From: Aliidongia dinghuensis
Lineage (GTDB): Bacteria > Pseudomonadota > Alphaproteobacteria > ATCC43930 > CGMCC-115725
DNA: 64,000 nt
Direction: 5' to 3'
Assembly: GCF_014643535.1 (NCBI RefSeq)
Contig: NZ_BMJQ01000002.1
Location: forward strand, 1 to 64,000
Part shown: piece by piece, positions 8,353 to 19,520 of the stretch
Layout of the letters: each line of letters opens with the position of its first letter
Position numbering within the stretch: the stretch's first letter is position 1
The notes under the pieces: model-generated
The model's database searches: none
Seen by the model: the letters and a program-made list of their open reading frames with translations, nothing else
Told to the model about the DNA's origin: nothing
Position numbers and translations under genes: made by a program

Positions 8353-9426
8353 ATGCGCGAATACACGATTGCAGCCATCCCCGCCGACGGCATCGGCCCC
8401 GAGGTCATCGCCGCCGGCACCACGGTCTTGAAGGCCCTCGAGCAGCGGCTGGGCGAGGCGAAGTTCAATGTCACGACCTTCGACTGGGGATCGGACTACT
8501 ACAAGAAGCACGGCGTCATGATGCCGGCGGACGGGCTTAAGACGCTGAAGCCGTTCGACGCGATCTACTTCGGCGCCGTGGGTGCGCCCGACGTGCCGGA
8601 CCATGTGACGCTCTGGGGGTTGCGCCTGCCGATCTGCCAGGGCTTCGACCAATATGCCAACGTGCGGCCGACCCGGATCCTGCCGGGCGTCACCTCGCCC
8701 CTGCGCCATGTCGGCGAGGGTGACCTCGACTGGGTGATCGTCCGCGAGAATTCGGAGGGCGAGTATGCCGGCCACGGCGGGCGCGCCCATCGCGGCCTGC
8801 CGGAAGAGGTCGCGACCGAGGTTGCGATCTTCACCCGCGTCGGCGTCACCCGCATCATGCGCTACGCCTTCAAGCTGGCGCAGGCCCGGCCGCGCAAGCT
8901 GCTGACCGTCGTGACCAAGTCCAATGCCCAGCGGCACGGCATGGTGATGTGGGACGAGATCGCGGCCGAGGTATCTCAGGAATTCCCGGACGTCACCTGG
9001 GACAAGATGCTGGTCGACGCCATGACCGTGCGCATGACGCTGAAGCCGCAGAGCCTGGACACGATCGTCGCCACCAACCTGCATGCCGACATCCTGTCGG
9101 ATCTCGCTGGCGCGCTTGCCGGCAGCCTGGGGGTGGCACCGACCGGCAACATCGACCCGGAACGCCGCTTCCCGTCGATGTTCGAGCCAATCCATGGCTC
9201 GGCCTTCGATATTACCGGCAAGGGCATCGCCAACCCGGTCGCCTCGTTCTGGACCGCGGCGCAGATGCTCGACCACCTGGGCGAGGCCGAGGCGTCGGCA
9301 CGCTTGATGCGCGCTGTCGAGCGGGTGTGCGCCGCCGGCATCCTGACCCCTGACGTCGGCGGCACCGCCACGACGGCCGAGGTGACGGCTGCCGTCGTGG
9401 ATGCCATCCACAGCTCGAACGTCTGA
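8353..9426 (+). CDS. ttuC: Tartrate dehydrogenase / D-malate dehydrogenase (decarboxylating)
   Basis: A 357-residue member of the beta-decarboxylating dehydrogenase family (isocitrate/isopropylmalate type). Signatures seen are IPADGIGPEV at the N-terminus, ENSEGEYAGHGG, the catalytic-Lys region TVVTKSNAQRHGMVMWDE, the metal-binding acidic segment VDAMTVRMTLKP and LHADILSDLAGALAGSLG, and the adenine-binding FEPIHGSAFDITGKGIANP. The GRAHRGLPEEV insertion pattern and neighbours favour tartrate/D-malate dehydrogenase (TtuC/DmlA type) over LeuB. These enzymes use NAD and a divalent metal to oxidise tartrate, or to oxidatively decarboxylate D-malate to pyruvate. It sits between the permease and the glycerate kinase gene. 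Confidence 0.9.
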   Translation: MREYTIAAIPADGIGPEVIAAGTTVLKALEQRLGEAKFNVTTFDWGSDYYKKHGVMMPADGLKTLKPFDAIYFGAVGAPDVPDHVTLWGLRLPICQGFDQYANVRPTRILPGVTSPLRHVGEGDLDWVIVRENSEGEYAGHGGRAHRGLPEEVATEVAIFTRVGVTRIMRYAFKLAQARPRKLLTVVTKSNAQRHGMVMWDEIAAEVSQEFPDVTWDKMLVDAMTVRMTLKPQSLDTIVATNLHADILSDLAGALAGSLGVAPTGNIDPERRFPSMFEPIHGSAFDITGKGIANPVASFWTAAQMLDHLGEAEASARLMRAVERVCAAGILTPDVGGTATTAEVTAAVVDAIHSSNV

Positions 9427-9440
9427 GCGGGGATCGGGCA

Positions 9441-10715
9441 ATGGGCGGACCCTGGGACGATGCGACGGCGCGGGCGGCGTTGCGGCGGATCTTCGATGCG
9501 GCCGTGGCGAGCGCCGATGCGGGTGCCGCGGTGCTGCGCCATTTGCCTGAAAAGCCCAGGGGACGCTGCGTCGTGGTCGGGGCCGGCAAGGCCTCGGCGG
9601 CGATGGCGGCAGCGCTCGACGCCGCCTGGCGCGACGTGGACCTCACGGGCGTGGTCGTCACCCGCGAGGGCCACGCCGTGCCGGCGGGGCGAATCGAGAT
9701 CATCGAGGCGTCCCACCCGGTGCCTGATGACCGGAGCGAACGGGCGGCGCGAAGCATCCTCGATGCCGTCGGCGGCCTCGGTCCCGATGACCTGGTGGTG
9801 GCGCTCATCTCCGGCGGCGGCTCCGCACTCATGACCCTGCCGGCCGGCCGCATGACGCTCGCCGACAAGCAGGCCGTCAATCGCGCACTGCTGGCCAGCG
9901 GTGCGACCATCGCGGAGATGAACACGGTGCGCAAGCACCTGTCGGGGATCAAGGGCGGGCACCTCGCCGCCGCGGCGCGGCCGGCTCGCCTGGTCACGCT
10001 GGTGATCAGCGATGTGCCGGGAGACGATCCGGCGGCGATCGCTTCCGGGCCGACCGTGCCTGATCCAAGCACGCTCGCCGACGTGCGGGAGATCGTCGCG
10101 CGCTATGCCATCGACCTGCCGCCCGCGGCCTGCGCCGTGCTTGAGGAGGGGCGCGAGACGCCGAAGCCGGGTGAGCGCGCGAGTGACGTCCGGTTGATCG
10201 CCGCACCCCAGCTGGCACTTGCCGCGGCGGCCGATGCCGCGCGGTGCGAGGGGCTGACGCCGCTCGTCCTGGGCGACGCGCTCGAAGGGGAAAGCCGGGA
10301 GCTCGGCACGGTCATGGCCGGCATCGCCCGGTCGGTCCGGACCAACGGCCTGCCCGTTGCCGGCCCCGCGGTCATCCTGTCCGGCGGGGAGACGACGGTG
10401 ACCATTGGTCGTGGCCCCGCGGGGCGCGGCGGCCGCAACACGGAATTCCTGCTGGGCTTCGCCGTGGCGATGGCGGGCGAGGCGGGCGTCTGGGCCATCG
10501 CAGGCGACAGCGACGGGATCGACGGGACCGAGGATGCGGCCGGCGCCATCGTCACGCCGGACACTCTGCATCGCGGCCGGGCGGCCGGCCTCGATGCTCG
10601 CGCCTTGCTGGCAGGGCACGACAGCTATAGTTTCTTCCGCGCCGTCGGTGACCTCGTCGTCACCGGCCCGACGCTCACCAACGTGAACGACATCCGCGCC
10701 GTGCTGGTCACCTGA
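9441..10715 (+). CDS. ttuD: MOFRL-family glycerate kinase / hydroxypyruvate reductase
   Basis: A 424-residue protein of the glycerate kinase type 2 family. An N-terminal DUF4147 region contains VVVGAGKASAAMAAAL, a Ser/Gly loop SGGGSALM and the segment MNTVRKHLSGIKGGHLA. A C-terminal MOFRL domain contains ILSGGETTVTIG, GGRNTEFLLGFAVAM and GDSDGIDGTEDAAGAI. Relatives were first described as hydroxypyruvate reductase (TtuD), and many are now known to be D-glycerate 2-kinases. Either role would move glyoxylate/tartronate- or tartrate-derived C3 units towards 2-phosphoglycerate. It follows ttuC by 14 bases, and pyruvate kinase comes next, which suits production of a glycolytic phospho-intermediate. 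Confidence 0.88.
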   Translation: MGGPWDDATARAALRRIFDAAVASADAGAAVLRHLPEKPRGRCVVVGAGKASAAMAAALDAAWRDVDLTGVVVTREGHAVPAGRIEIIEASHPVPDDRSERAARSILDAVGGLGPDDLVVALISGGGSALMTLPAGRMTLADKQAVNRALLASGATIAEMNTVRKHLSGIKGGHLAAAARPARLVTLVISDVPGDDPAAIASGPTVPDPSTLADVREIVARYAIDLPPAACAVLEEGRETPKPGERASDVRLIAAPQLALAAAADAARCEGLTPLVLGDALEGESRELGTVMAGIARSVRTNGLPVAGPAVILSGGETTVTIGRGPAGRGGRNTEFLLGFAVAMAGEAGVWAIAGDSDGIDGTEDAAGAIVTPDTLHRGRAAGLDARALLAGHDSYSFFRAVGDLVVTGPTLTNVNDIRAVLVT

Positions 10716-10770
10716 CGGGTCGGCGCTCCCGAACACCACCCAAGGAGGCGGCCCGCGTGGCCGAAAAGAC

Positions 10771-12192
10771 ATGCGTCGTCACCGCCATGCCAAGATCGTT
10801 GCCACCGTCGGACCGGCGAGCGCGTCGCCCGATATGCTGAAGCGGCTGTTCCTGGCCGGCGTCGATACGTTCCGCCTGAATTTCAGCCATGGCACGCACG
10901 ATGACCACGCCAAGGTGCACCGCGCCATCCGCGCGCTCGAGACCGAGCTCGGTCGGCCGATCGGCATCCTCCAGGATCTCCAGGGACCGAAGATCCGCGT
11001 CGGGACGATTCGGGACGGCAAGATCACCGTCGCGGCCGGCGAGACGATTCGCTTCGTGCCGTCCGGCACCGACGGGGACCGCAACGCGATCCCGCTGCCC
11101 CATCCGGAGATCTTTGCGGCGATCATGCCGGGCGATCACCTGATGATCGACGACGGCCGCGTGCGCGTTGCCGTCACCCGGCTTGGCGATGATTTCATCG
11201 AGGCCAAGGTGATCTTCGGCGGTGCGATCTCCAATCGCAAGGGCGTCAACCTGCCCGGCACGGTGCTCGACCTGTCGCCGCTGACCGCCAAGGATCGCGC
11301 CGACCTCGCCTTCGGGCTCGACCTGGGCGTCGACTGGGTGGCGCTGTCCTTCGTCCAGAAGCCCGCGGACCTGTTGGAGGCGCGCGGGCTGATCGGCGAT
11401 CGGGCGGCGCTGATGGCGAAGATCGAGAAGCCTTCGGCGCTCGAACGCATCGACGACATCATCCGCCTGTCCGACGCGGTGATGGTCGCGCGCGGCGACC
11501 TGGGCGTCGAGATCCCGCATGAGGATGTGCCGGGCCGCCAGAAGGAACTGGTGCGCGCCTGCCGGCTGGCGGTGAAGCCGGTGATCGTCGCGACCCAGAT
11601 GCTCGATTCCATGGTCGCGGCACCCACCCCGACGCGCGCGGAGGCGTCGGACGTGGCAACCGCGATCTACGACGGCGCCGATGCCGTCATGCTGTCGGCG
11701 GAATCCGCCAGCGGTTCCTATCCGGTCGAAGCCGTCGAGATGATGGACCGGATCATCCGCAGCACCGAGCACCACAAGCTCTATCGCTCGATCATCGACG
11801 CCTCGGCCCCCGACGAGGAGAAGACGGCGCCGCACGCGGTCGCTGCGGCGGCGGCCGGCCTGGCGGACGTCATCCAATCCGCGGCCATCGTGGCGTTCAC
11901 GTCCAGCGGGACCACGGCAGCACGTATCGCGCGTAAGCGTCCGGCCGTGCCGATCCTCGCGATCACTGCGAACGAGGCCGTCTCCCGGCGCCTCTGCCTG
12001 CTCTGGGGCGCCCACAGCGTGCTCTCCGAGGATATCCATACCTACGAGGAGATGGTGGACCACGCCTGCGCCATCGGCCAGACCGAGGAGTTCGCGCGCC
12101 CCGACGATCTGATGGTCGTGGTTGCCGGCATCCCCTTCGCCCAGGCGGGGACGACCAACAACCTGCGGGTGGTTCACATCCCCAGGGACTGA
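10771..12192 (+). CDS. ttuE: Pyruvate kinase of the tartrate operon
   Basis: A 473-residue pyruvate kinase. Motifs visible are KIVATVGPAS at the start, RLNFSHG, ILQDLQGPKIRVG, the catalytic lysine and metal Glu in MAKIEKPSALERIDDII, MVARGDLGVEIP, and the TQMLDSM active-site loop. The C-terminal regulatory domain is present. It makes ATP and pyruvate from phosphoenolpyruvate, the last step for glycerate formed from tartrate. Agrobacterium ttuE is also a pyruvate kinase in the same position. The start ATG at 10771 fits the family (MRRxRxxKIVAT), although the best aggagg lies unusually far, about 21 bases, upstream. The 3' end overlaps the convergent SDR gene by 19 bases. Confidence 0.92.
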   Translation: MRRHRHAKIVATVGPASASPDMLKRLFLAGVDTFRLNFSHGTHDDHAKVHRAIRALETELGRPIGILQDLQGPKIRVGTIRDGKITVAAGETIRFVPSGTDGDRNAIPLPHPEIFAAIMPGDHLMIDDGRVRVAVTRLGDDFIEAKVIFGGAISNRKGVNLPGTVLDLSPLTAKDRADLAFGLDLGVDWVALSFVQKPADLLEARGLIGDRAALMAKIEKPSALERIDDIIRLSDAVMVARGDLGVEIPHEDVPGRQKELVRACRLAVKPVIVATQMLDSMVAAPTPTRAEASDVATAIYDGADAVMLSAESASGSYPVEAVEMMDRIIRSTEHHKLYRSIIDASAPDEEKTAPHAVAAAAAGLADVIQSAAIVAFTSSGTTAARIARKRPAVPILAITANEAVSRRLCLLWGAHSVLSEDIHTYEEMVDHACAIGQTEEFARPDDLMVVVAGIPFAQAGTTNNLRVVHIPRD

Positions 12193-12977
12193 GGTCGCGG
12201 TTCGGAGTGGGGATCGGCGGCGTCTCCCGCGTCGCCGAACGCGGCCCAGCCGCCGTCCACGCTCAGCATGGCGCCGGTCACGTAGCTGGCCGCGGGCGAG
12301 CAGAGGAACAGGATCGTGTCGGCGATCTCCGCCGGCCGGGCAAGCCGCCCCATCGGGATGCGCCGCTCGAGCCGCCGGATATCGATCGAGCCGTCCTGCT
12401 CCAGTTTCTCAACGAGCGCGGTCAGGGTGAAGCCGGGGGCGACCGCATTGACGCGGATGCCCCGGCCGGCCCATTCGCACGCCATCGAGCGAGTCATGGC
12501 GACGATGCCGGCCTTGGCGGCGCCATAGGCGTTGCGCCGCGGCAGGCCGGTAATGCCGGCGATCGAGCTCACGTTGACGATGGCGCCGCCGTCACCCGCC
12601 ATCATGATCCGCGCCGCCTCGCGCGACACGAGGAACGTGCCCGAGAGATGGATGTGCAGCACGCGCTCGAAACTCTCGAGCGTCTGCTCCAACGTCGGGA
12701 TATGGGGATTGCCGATGCCGGCATTGTTGACGACCGCGTCGATCCGGCCATAGCGCCGGGCCACGGTGTCGACCGCAGCCTTGACCTCCGCCTCGGCCGC
12801 GACGTCGCAGCGCAGGCCCAAGTGCTGAGGCCCAAGCTCGGCCGCGCGGGCCTGAACCTCGGCCTCGCGCAGGTCGAGCAACGCCAGCCTATAGCCGGCC
12901 TCGGCGAATTTCTGCGCGGTCGCCCAGCCGATGCCATCGGCGGCACCGGTGATGATGACGGTGTTCCGACCGCCCAT
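12174..12977 (-). CDS. Short-chain dehydrogenase/reductase (SDR), AraC-module controlled
   Basis: A 267-residue classical SDR. The NAD(P)-binding TGAADGIG is at 10-17, NNAG at 84-87, the catalytic Ser in NVSS (137/138), and Tyr151 and Lys155 in YGAAK. The acidic residue in LLDLRE favours NAD(H). The C-terminus carries an extra roughly 20-residue tail (after GGWAAFGDAG). It should oxidise an alcohol or reduce a ketone. Upstream, at 13037-13073, lies a 37-bp direct-repeat module nearly identical to one before the KstD-like/pobA operon. This suggests common control by the AraC-type regulator and a role in the same pathway. The ribosome-binding site is aggagg. The gene overlaps convergent ttuE by 19 bases. 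Confidence 0.88.
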   Translation of the reverse strand: MGGRNTVIITGAADGIGWATAQKFAEAGYRLALLDLREAEVQARAAELGPQHLGLRCDVAAEAEVKAAVDTVARRYGRIDAVVNNAGIGNPHIPTLEQTLESFERVLHIHLSGTFLVSREAARIMMAGDGGAIVNVSSIAGITGLPRRNAYGAAKAGIVAMTRSMACEWAGRGIRVNAVAPGFTLTALVEKLEQDGSIDIRRLERRIPMGRLARPAEIADTILFLCSPAASYVTGAMLSVDGGWAAFGDAGDAADPHSEPRPQSLGM

Positions 12978-13036
12978 GGCATTCCTCCTGTCGCATTGCT
13001 TCCCGCTCGCGATCTAGGGGCTGCCCGGTCCGGCCG

Positions 13037-13073
13037 GGCAATGGACTTTTCCCGTTTCCTCTTGGACTTTCCG
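13037..13073 (-). promoter_or_regulatory. AraC-type direct-repeat operator, copy A
   Basis: Read towards the SDR gene, this element has two direct half-sites, GGAAAGTCCA and GAAAAGTCCA, spaced about 21 bases apart as in classic AraC half-site pairs. It matches copy B (14021-14057) at 30 of 37 positions in the same orientation relative to its gene. Its gene-proximal edge is about 60 bases from the SDR start codon. The binder is inferred to be the adjacent AraC/PobR-type protein. Confidence 0.7.
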
Positions 13074-13077
13074 GCGA

Positions 13078-13989
13078 TCAGCCGGCTCGGGCCGTAGCAG
13101 CGTTCGGCCCAAGCCCCTTGGACGCGCGGAAGGCGCCCGGCGAGAGGCCGGCGCGGCGCGAGAAGAAGCGGTTGAAATAGGCCGGGTCGGCGAAGCCCAT
13201 GGACCAGGCGATCTCGGCCGCGGTCATGCCGGTATAGAGCAGCGCCCGCTTCGCCTCGATCATGAGACGGTCATGCATGACGGTGAGCGCCGTCTTGCCC
13301 GTGACGGAGCGGCAGGCCTGGTTGAGCCGCGCCGTCGTAACGCCCAGCGCCTTGGCGACGGCCGACAGGTCCGGCTGCTGGCGGAACTCGCGCTCGACCA
13401 GCTCGCGATAGCGCACGACGATCTCGCTGTCGCGCCGATGCAGGCTACCGTCCTCCTGCGCGCTTGCCGACTGCAGCCGGGCGAGTGTGATCAGGATGCG
13501 CTGCAGATGCGCCTTGATGGCGATGCGCCGGCCGGGCGCCTGCCAGACGAACTCGCGCGCGACCGCTTGAAACGCATCGACCAGGCTCTGGATCTTGCCG
13601 AGCTCGTTATAGACGCAGCGCGCCCGGCCGGAGAAAGCGGTGCCAAGCGCCTCGTCGCCCTCGATCGCCGCGGTCAGGAAATCGGTCGAGACCGTGATGA
13701 CGAAGCCGTCGGAGCCGGCCCGGAATTCAATCGCATGCACGCTGAGCGCCGGTATCACCAGCAGGGCCGGTGCCTCGAAATGCCATTCCGTCTCGTCGAC
13801 ACGCAGCGTGCCGCCGCCCTTGCTCACGAGCAGGATCTGGTGATGATCCGGATGCGCATGTGCACGAATAATCCAATTGTTTGCGCCGCTTCGCCGATGA
13901 ATCACTTCGACGTGCAGGAAGAAAAGTTCAACGTCGTCCGGCGCTTCGCCGTAAAGATAGTAGCGAGGGATAGGCTCCGCGCTGCGCAT
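13078..13989 (-). CDS. AraC-family regulator, PobR-like
   Basis: A 303-residue AraC-type regulator. An N-terminal cupin-like sensor domain contains RAHAHPDHHQILLVSKGGG and a GxLxVDExEW strand. The C-terminal double helix-turn-helix (about 200-295) contains LSAVAKALGVTTARLNQACRSVTGKT and AEIAWSMGFADPAYFNRFFSRRAGLSPGAFR. Its size and layout resemble PobR-type activators of pobA, and pobA itself is the second gene of the operon divergent from it. The inducer is therefore plausibly 4-hydroxybenzoate or an upstream ring acid. It lies between two copies of a 37-bp direct-repeat element (13037-13073 and 14021-14057) that suit an AraC dimer. The start at 13989 is the first in-frame ATG that fits the sensor domain. 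Confidence 0.85.
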   Translation of the reverse strand: MRSAEPIPRYYLYGEAPDDVELFFLHVEVIHRRSGANNWIIRAHAHPDHHQILLVSKGGGTLRVDETEWHFEAPALLVIPALSVHAIEFRAGSDGFVITVSTDFLTAAIEGDEALGTAFSGRARCVYNELGKIQSLVDAFQAVAREFVWQAPGRRIAIKAHLQRILITLARLQSASAQEDGSLHRRDSEIVVRYRELVEREFRQQPDLSAVAKALGVTTARLNQACRSVTGKTALTVMHDRLMIEAKRALLYTGMTAAEIAWSMGFADPAYFNRFFSRRAGLSPGAFRASKGLGPNAATARAG

Positions 13990-14020
13990 TTCTCATCAGC
14001 TTTCCACTCAAACAATATGA

Positions 14021-14057
14021 TGAAAAGTACAACAGGAATCGAGAAAAGTCCATTGTC
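14021..14057 (+). promoter_or_regulatory. AraC-type direct-repeat operator, copy B
   Basis: Two direct half-sites, GAAAAGTACA and GAAAAGTCCA, with about 21-base spacing lie 115 bases upstream of the flavoenzyme-pobA operon. The element matches copy A at 30 of 37 positions and has the same orientation relative to the gene it precedes. It also lies about 32 bases upstream of the AraC-type gene, so it could mediate autoregulation. Confidence 0.7.
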
Positions 14058-14172
14058 GAGCCGGTCGTGGCGCCGCTACCGTTCTACCGCAATCGACAAG
14101 GGATCGGGCTCGAACGTCGCCGGGGTTTCGGCGCGGCGCTGATCCACATCGTCGGGTGGGAGGAAGCGAAGT

Positions 14173-17063
<2,891 letters not shown>

Positions 17064-17111
17064 GCGCGCAGGGCGCGACGACAAACCAAGACCAATCGAG
17101 GGAGGAAGCCT

Positions 17112-18350
17112 ATGCAACTTGATCGACGCCTGTTCATCGGATCCGGGCTCGCCGCGGCGGCCCTGATGCCGACCCGCTTCGGCCGGGCGGAGGAGGCCAA
17201 GACCATCAAGATCGGCGTCATTACCGACATGTCCGGTGTCTATCGCGACGTGTCGGGCCCGACCACGGTTGCCTGCGCCCAGCAGGCGGTCGCCGAGTTC
17301 ATGGCTGAGAATCCCGACATCAAGGTCGAGCTCGTGGTCGCCGACCACCAGAACAAGCCCGACGTCGGCCTCGCCATCATCCGGCAATGGTTCGACCAGG
17401 GCGGTGTCGACATGATCGAGAATGTCGGCAACAGCGCGATTGCGCTAGGTGCGCGCGGCATCCTCGAGGAAAAGAACAAGGTCGCCCTCATCACGACCGC
17501 CGGCAGCTCGGACCTGACCGGTTCCGCCTGCAGCGCCAATCAGGTGCATTGGTCCTGGGATTCCTGGTGCCTCGCCCATTCGACCGCGACCTCGCTCGTC
17601 CGCTCGGGTGGCAAGAAATGGTTCTTCATCACGGCCGACTATGCTTTCGGCCATGCCGCCGAGGCGGATGCGTCGAAATTCGTCCAGGCGGCGGGTGGCG
17701 AGGTGTTGGGCGCCGTGCGCTATCCCTTGGGCACCACGACCGACTTCTCCTCGTTCCTGGTCCAGGCCCAGAGCAGCGGCGCTGACGTCGTGGCCTTCGC
17801 CAATTCGGGCACCGAGCTCGTCACCTGCCTGAAGCAGGCCCAGGAGTTCGGCCTGGAGGCCGGCGGCCTGCGCATGGCCGCCATGGTCGGCTATGTTACC
17901 GACGTGGTGGCGATGGGGCTCAACACCGCCAAGGGCCTGTCGCTGACTGAGACCTTCTACTGGGACCTGAACGAGCGGACCCGCGCCTTCATGAACCGGG
18001 TGAAGCCGAAGCTTGGGCCAAAGGTGTTCCCGAACATGAGCCAGGCCGGCGACTATTCGTGCGTGCTCCATTACCTGAAGGCCGTGAAGGCGCTGGGCGT
18101 GGCGCGCGCCAAGGCGTCGGGCCGCGACGTGGTCGACCTGATGAAGCGCATGCCGACCGATGACGATTGCTTCGGCAAGGGCAGCATCCGGGCAGACGGG
18201 CGCAAGATTCATCCGGCCTATCTGTTCGAGGTGAAGAAGCCGGAGGAGAGCCACGGCCCGGGCGACGTCTACAAGCTGGTCTCGACCCTCTCGGCCGAAG
18301 AGGCGTTCCGCCCGATCGCCGAGGGCGGCTGCCCGCTCGTCAAGGCTTGA
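17112..18350 (+). CDS. Liv-type ABC transporter substrate-binding protein without adjacent permease
   Basis: A 412-residue periplasmic binding protein of the branched-chain-amino-acid type (peripla_BP_6). The N-terminus has a Tat-like signal (DRRLFIGSGLAAAAL..). The mature part begins KTIKIGVITDMSGVYRDVSGP and has the expected VELVVADHQNKPDVG, a WSWDS substrate-pocket segment and an FFITADYAFGH hinge region. Related proteins next to aromatic catabolic genes bind aromatic or alicyclic acids. No permease or ATPase genes follow. It may dock on the LivH/LivMGF importer encoded at 26.0-29.4 kb, which has its own binding protein (29528-30784). It is third in the flavoenzyme-pobA operon, 48 bases after pobA, with a gggaggaag ribosome-binding site. 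Confidence 0.88.
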   Translation: MQLDRRLFIGSGLAAAALMPTRFGRAEEAKTIKIGVITDMSGVYRDVSGPTTVACAQQAVAEFMAENPDIKVELVVADHQNKPDVGLAIIRQWFDQGGVDMIENVGNSAIALGARGILEEKNKVALITTAGSSDLTGSACSANQVHWSWDSWCLAHSTATSLVRSGGKKWFFITADYAFGHAAEADASKFVQAAGGEVLGAVRYPLGTTTDFSSFLVQAQSSGADVVAFANSGTELVTCLKQAQEFGLEAGGLRMAAMVGYVTDVVAMGLNTAKGLSLTETFYWDLNERTRAFMNRVKPKLGPKVFPNMSQAGDYSCVLHYLKAVKALGVARAKASGRDVVDLMKRMPTDDDCFGKGSIRADGRKIHPAYLFEVKKPEESHGPGDVYKLVSTLSAEEAFRPIAEGGCPLVKA

Positions 18351-18366
18351 GGGGAGCGAAGGCACG

Positions 18367-18708
18367 ATGTCCTACGAATCCGCGATCGTCGACCTCAGAA
18401 CCTATACGATCCGCCTGCGCAAGATGCCGGAGTTCCTGGAAGTGTTCGACCGGCTGGCCATGCCCGTGCAGCTCCGGTACCTCGGCCGGCCGCTCGGCAT
18501 CTTCACGAGCGCGGTCGGGCCCTTGAACCAGGTCGTCCATCTCTGGGGCTTCGACGATATGGGCGAGTTCGAGCGCCTGCACGCCGCGCGCGACCAGGAC
18601 GCGGACTGGCCGGCCTATCTCCAGGCCTCGGCCGATCTGATCGTCGCCCAGGAAAACCGGCTGATCCGACGCGCGGCGATGCCGTCGCTCGATCGGAACG
18701 ATCGGTGA
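18367..18708 (+). CDS. NIPSNAP-family protein
   Basis: A 113-residue single-domain NIPSNAP protein: IVDLRTYTIRLRKMPEFLEVF at the start, then VGPLNQVVHLWGFDDMGEFERLHAARDQDADWPAYL, which is the family core. These proteins have a dimeric alpha-beta barrel fold and often accompany aromatic or terpenoid catabolic genes, but their biochemical role is mostly unknown. It follows the binding-protein gene by 16 bases, and its stop is within 9 bases of the next ATG. A second, two-domain NIPSNAP gene lies in the leftward operon (21077-21691). NIPSNAP function is therefore used twice in this catabolic region. Confidence 0.85.
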   Translation: MSYESAIVDLRTYTIRLRKMPEFLEVFDRLAMPVQLRYLGRPLGIFTSAVGPLNQVVHLWGFDDMGEFERLHAARDQDADWPAYLQASADLIVAQENRLIRRAAMPSLDRNDR

Positions 18709-18716
18709 GGCGGCCG

Positions 18717-19508
18717 ATGCGCTGGATCGATCTCACGGGACAGGTCGCCGTCGTCACCGGGGCCGCGGGTGGCATCGGGCGCGGCATCGCGCTCGCCCTC
18801 GCCGACGTGGGCGCCGCGGTGGCGCTCATCGATCGGCAGGAGGCAGCCTGCCGGCCGATCGTCGCGGAGATCGAGGCGGGGGGCGGCCGGGCCGTTGCGA
18901 TCGGCTGCGATCTCGCCGTGGCGGAAGAGATCGCGGCGACAGCCGAGCGTGTGCAGATAGCACTCGGTCCCACCGATATCCTGGTCAACAATGCCGGCCT
19001 GTTGAGCCCCGGCGGGATGGACGAGCTCACGGCCGAGGCGTGGCACGCGACGCTCTCGGTCAACCTGACCGGCTATTTCCTCAGCGCCCAGGCGTTCGGC
19101 GCCCAGATGCTGGCGCGCGGCGCCGGCAGCCTGGTCCATATTGCCTCGATCGCCGCCAGCGCGCCGCAGGGGGCGAGCGGCGCCTACAGCGTCAGCAAGG
19201 CCGGCATCGTCATGCTGTCGCAGCAACTCGCGACCGAATGGGGGCCGCGCGGCGTGCGCAGCAACGTGGTGAGCCCTGGCCTCATCCGCACGCCCATGTC
19301 TCAGCCGTTCTATGACGCGCCGGGCGTGCTCGAAGCCCGGCAGGCGCTGGTGCCGGTCCGACGCATCGGCGAGCCCGCGGACATCGCCAACGCCGTGGTC
19401 TTCCTGGCGAGTGCCAGGGCCAGCTACGTTACCGGCGACGAGATCGTCGTCGACGGCGGCTTCACCCGCACCATCATGAACGTGATCCCGCGGCCTGGCT
19501 TCTCGTAA
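18717..19508 (+). CDS. Short-chain dehydrogenase/reductase
   Basis: A 263-residue classical SDR with TGAAGGIG (14-21), NNAG (91-94), Ser144 (HIAS), Tyr157 and Lys161 (YSVSK), and a family-typical C-terminus (YVTGDEIVVDGGF). The Asp in LIDRQ suggests NAD(H). I chose the ATG at 18717 because gagg lies six bases upstream. A GTG at 18705 that overlaps the previous stop is the alternative and would add four residues. It is the last gene of the AraC-controlled operon and ends 12 bases from the convergent SDR gene. It may oxidise the ring alcohol that precedes the KstD-like desaturation steps; this is inferred from context only. Confidence 0.87.
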   Translation: MRWIDLTGQVAVVTGAAGGIGRGIALALADVGAAVALIDRQEAACRPIVAEIEAGGGRAVAIGCDLAVAEEIAATAERVQIALGPTDILVNNAGLLSPGGMDELTAEAWHATLSVNLTGYFLSAQAFGAQMLARGAGSLVHIASIAASAPQGASGAYSVSKAGIVMLSQQLATEWGPRGVRSNVVSPGLIRTPMSQPFYDAPGVLEARQALVPVRRIGEPADIANAVVFLASARASYVTGDEIVVDGGFTRTIMNVIPRPGFS

Positions 19509-19520
19509 GCTCCGCGCCCC

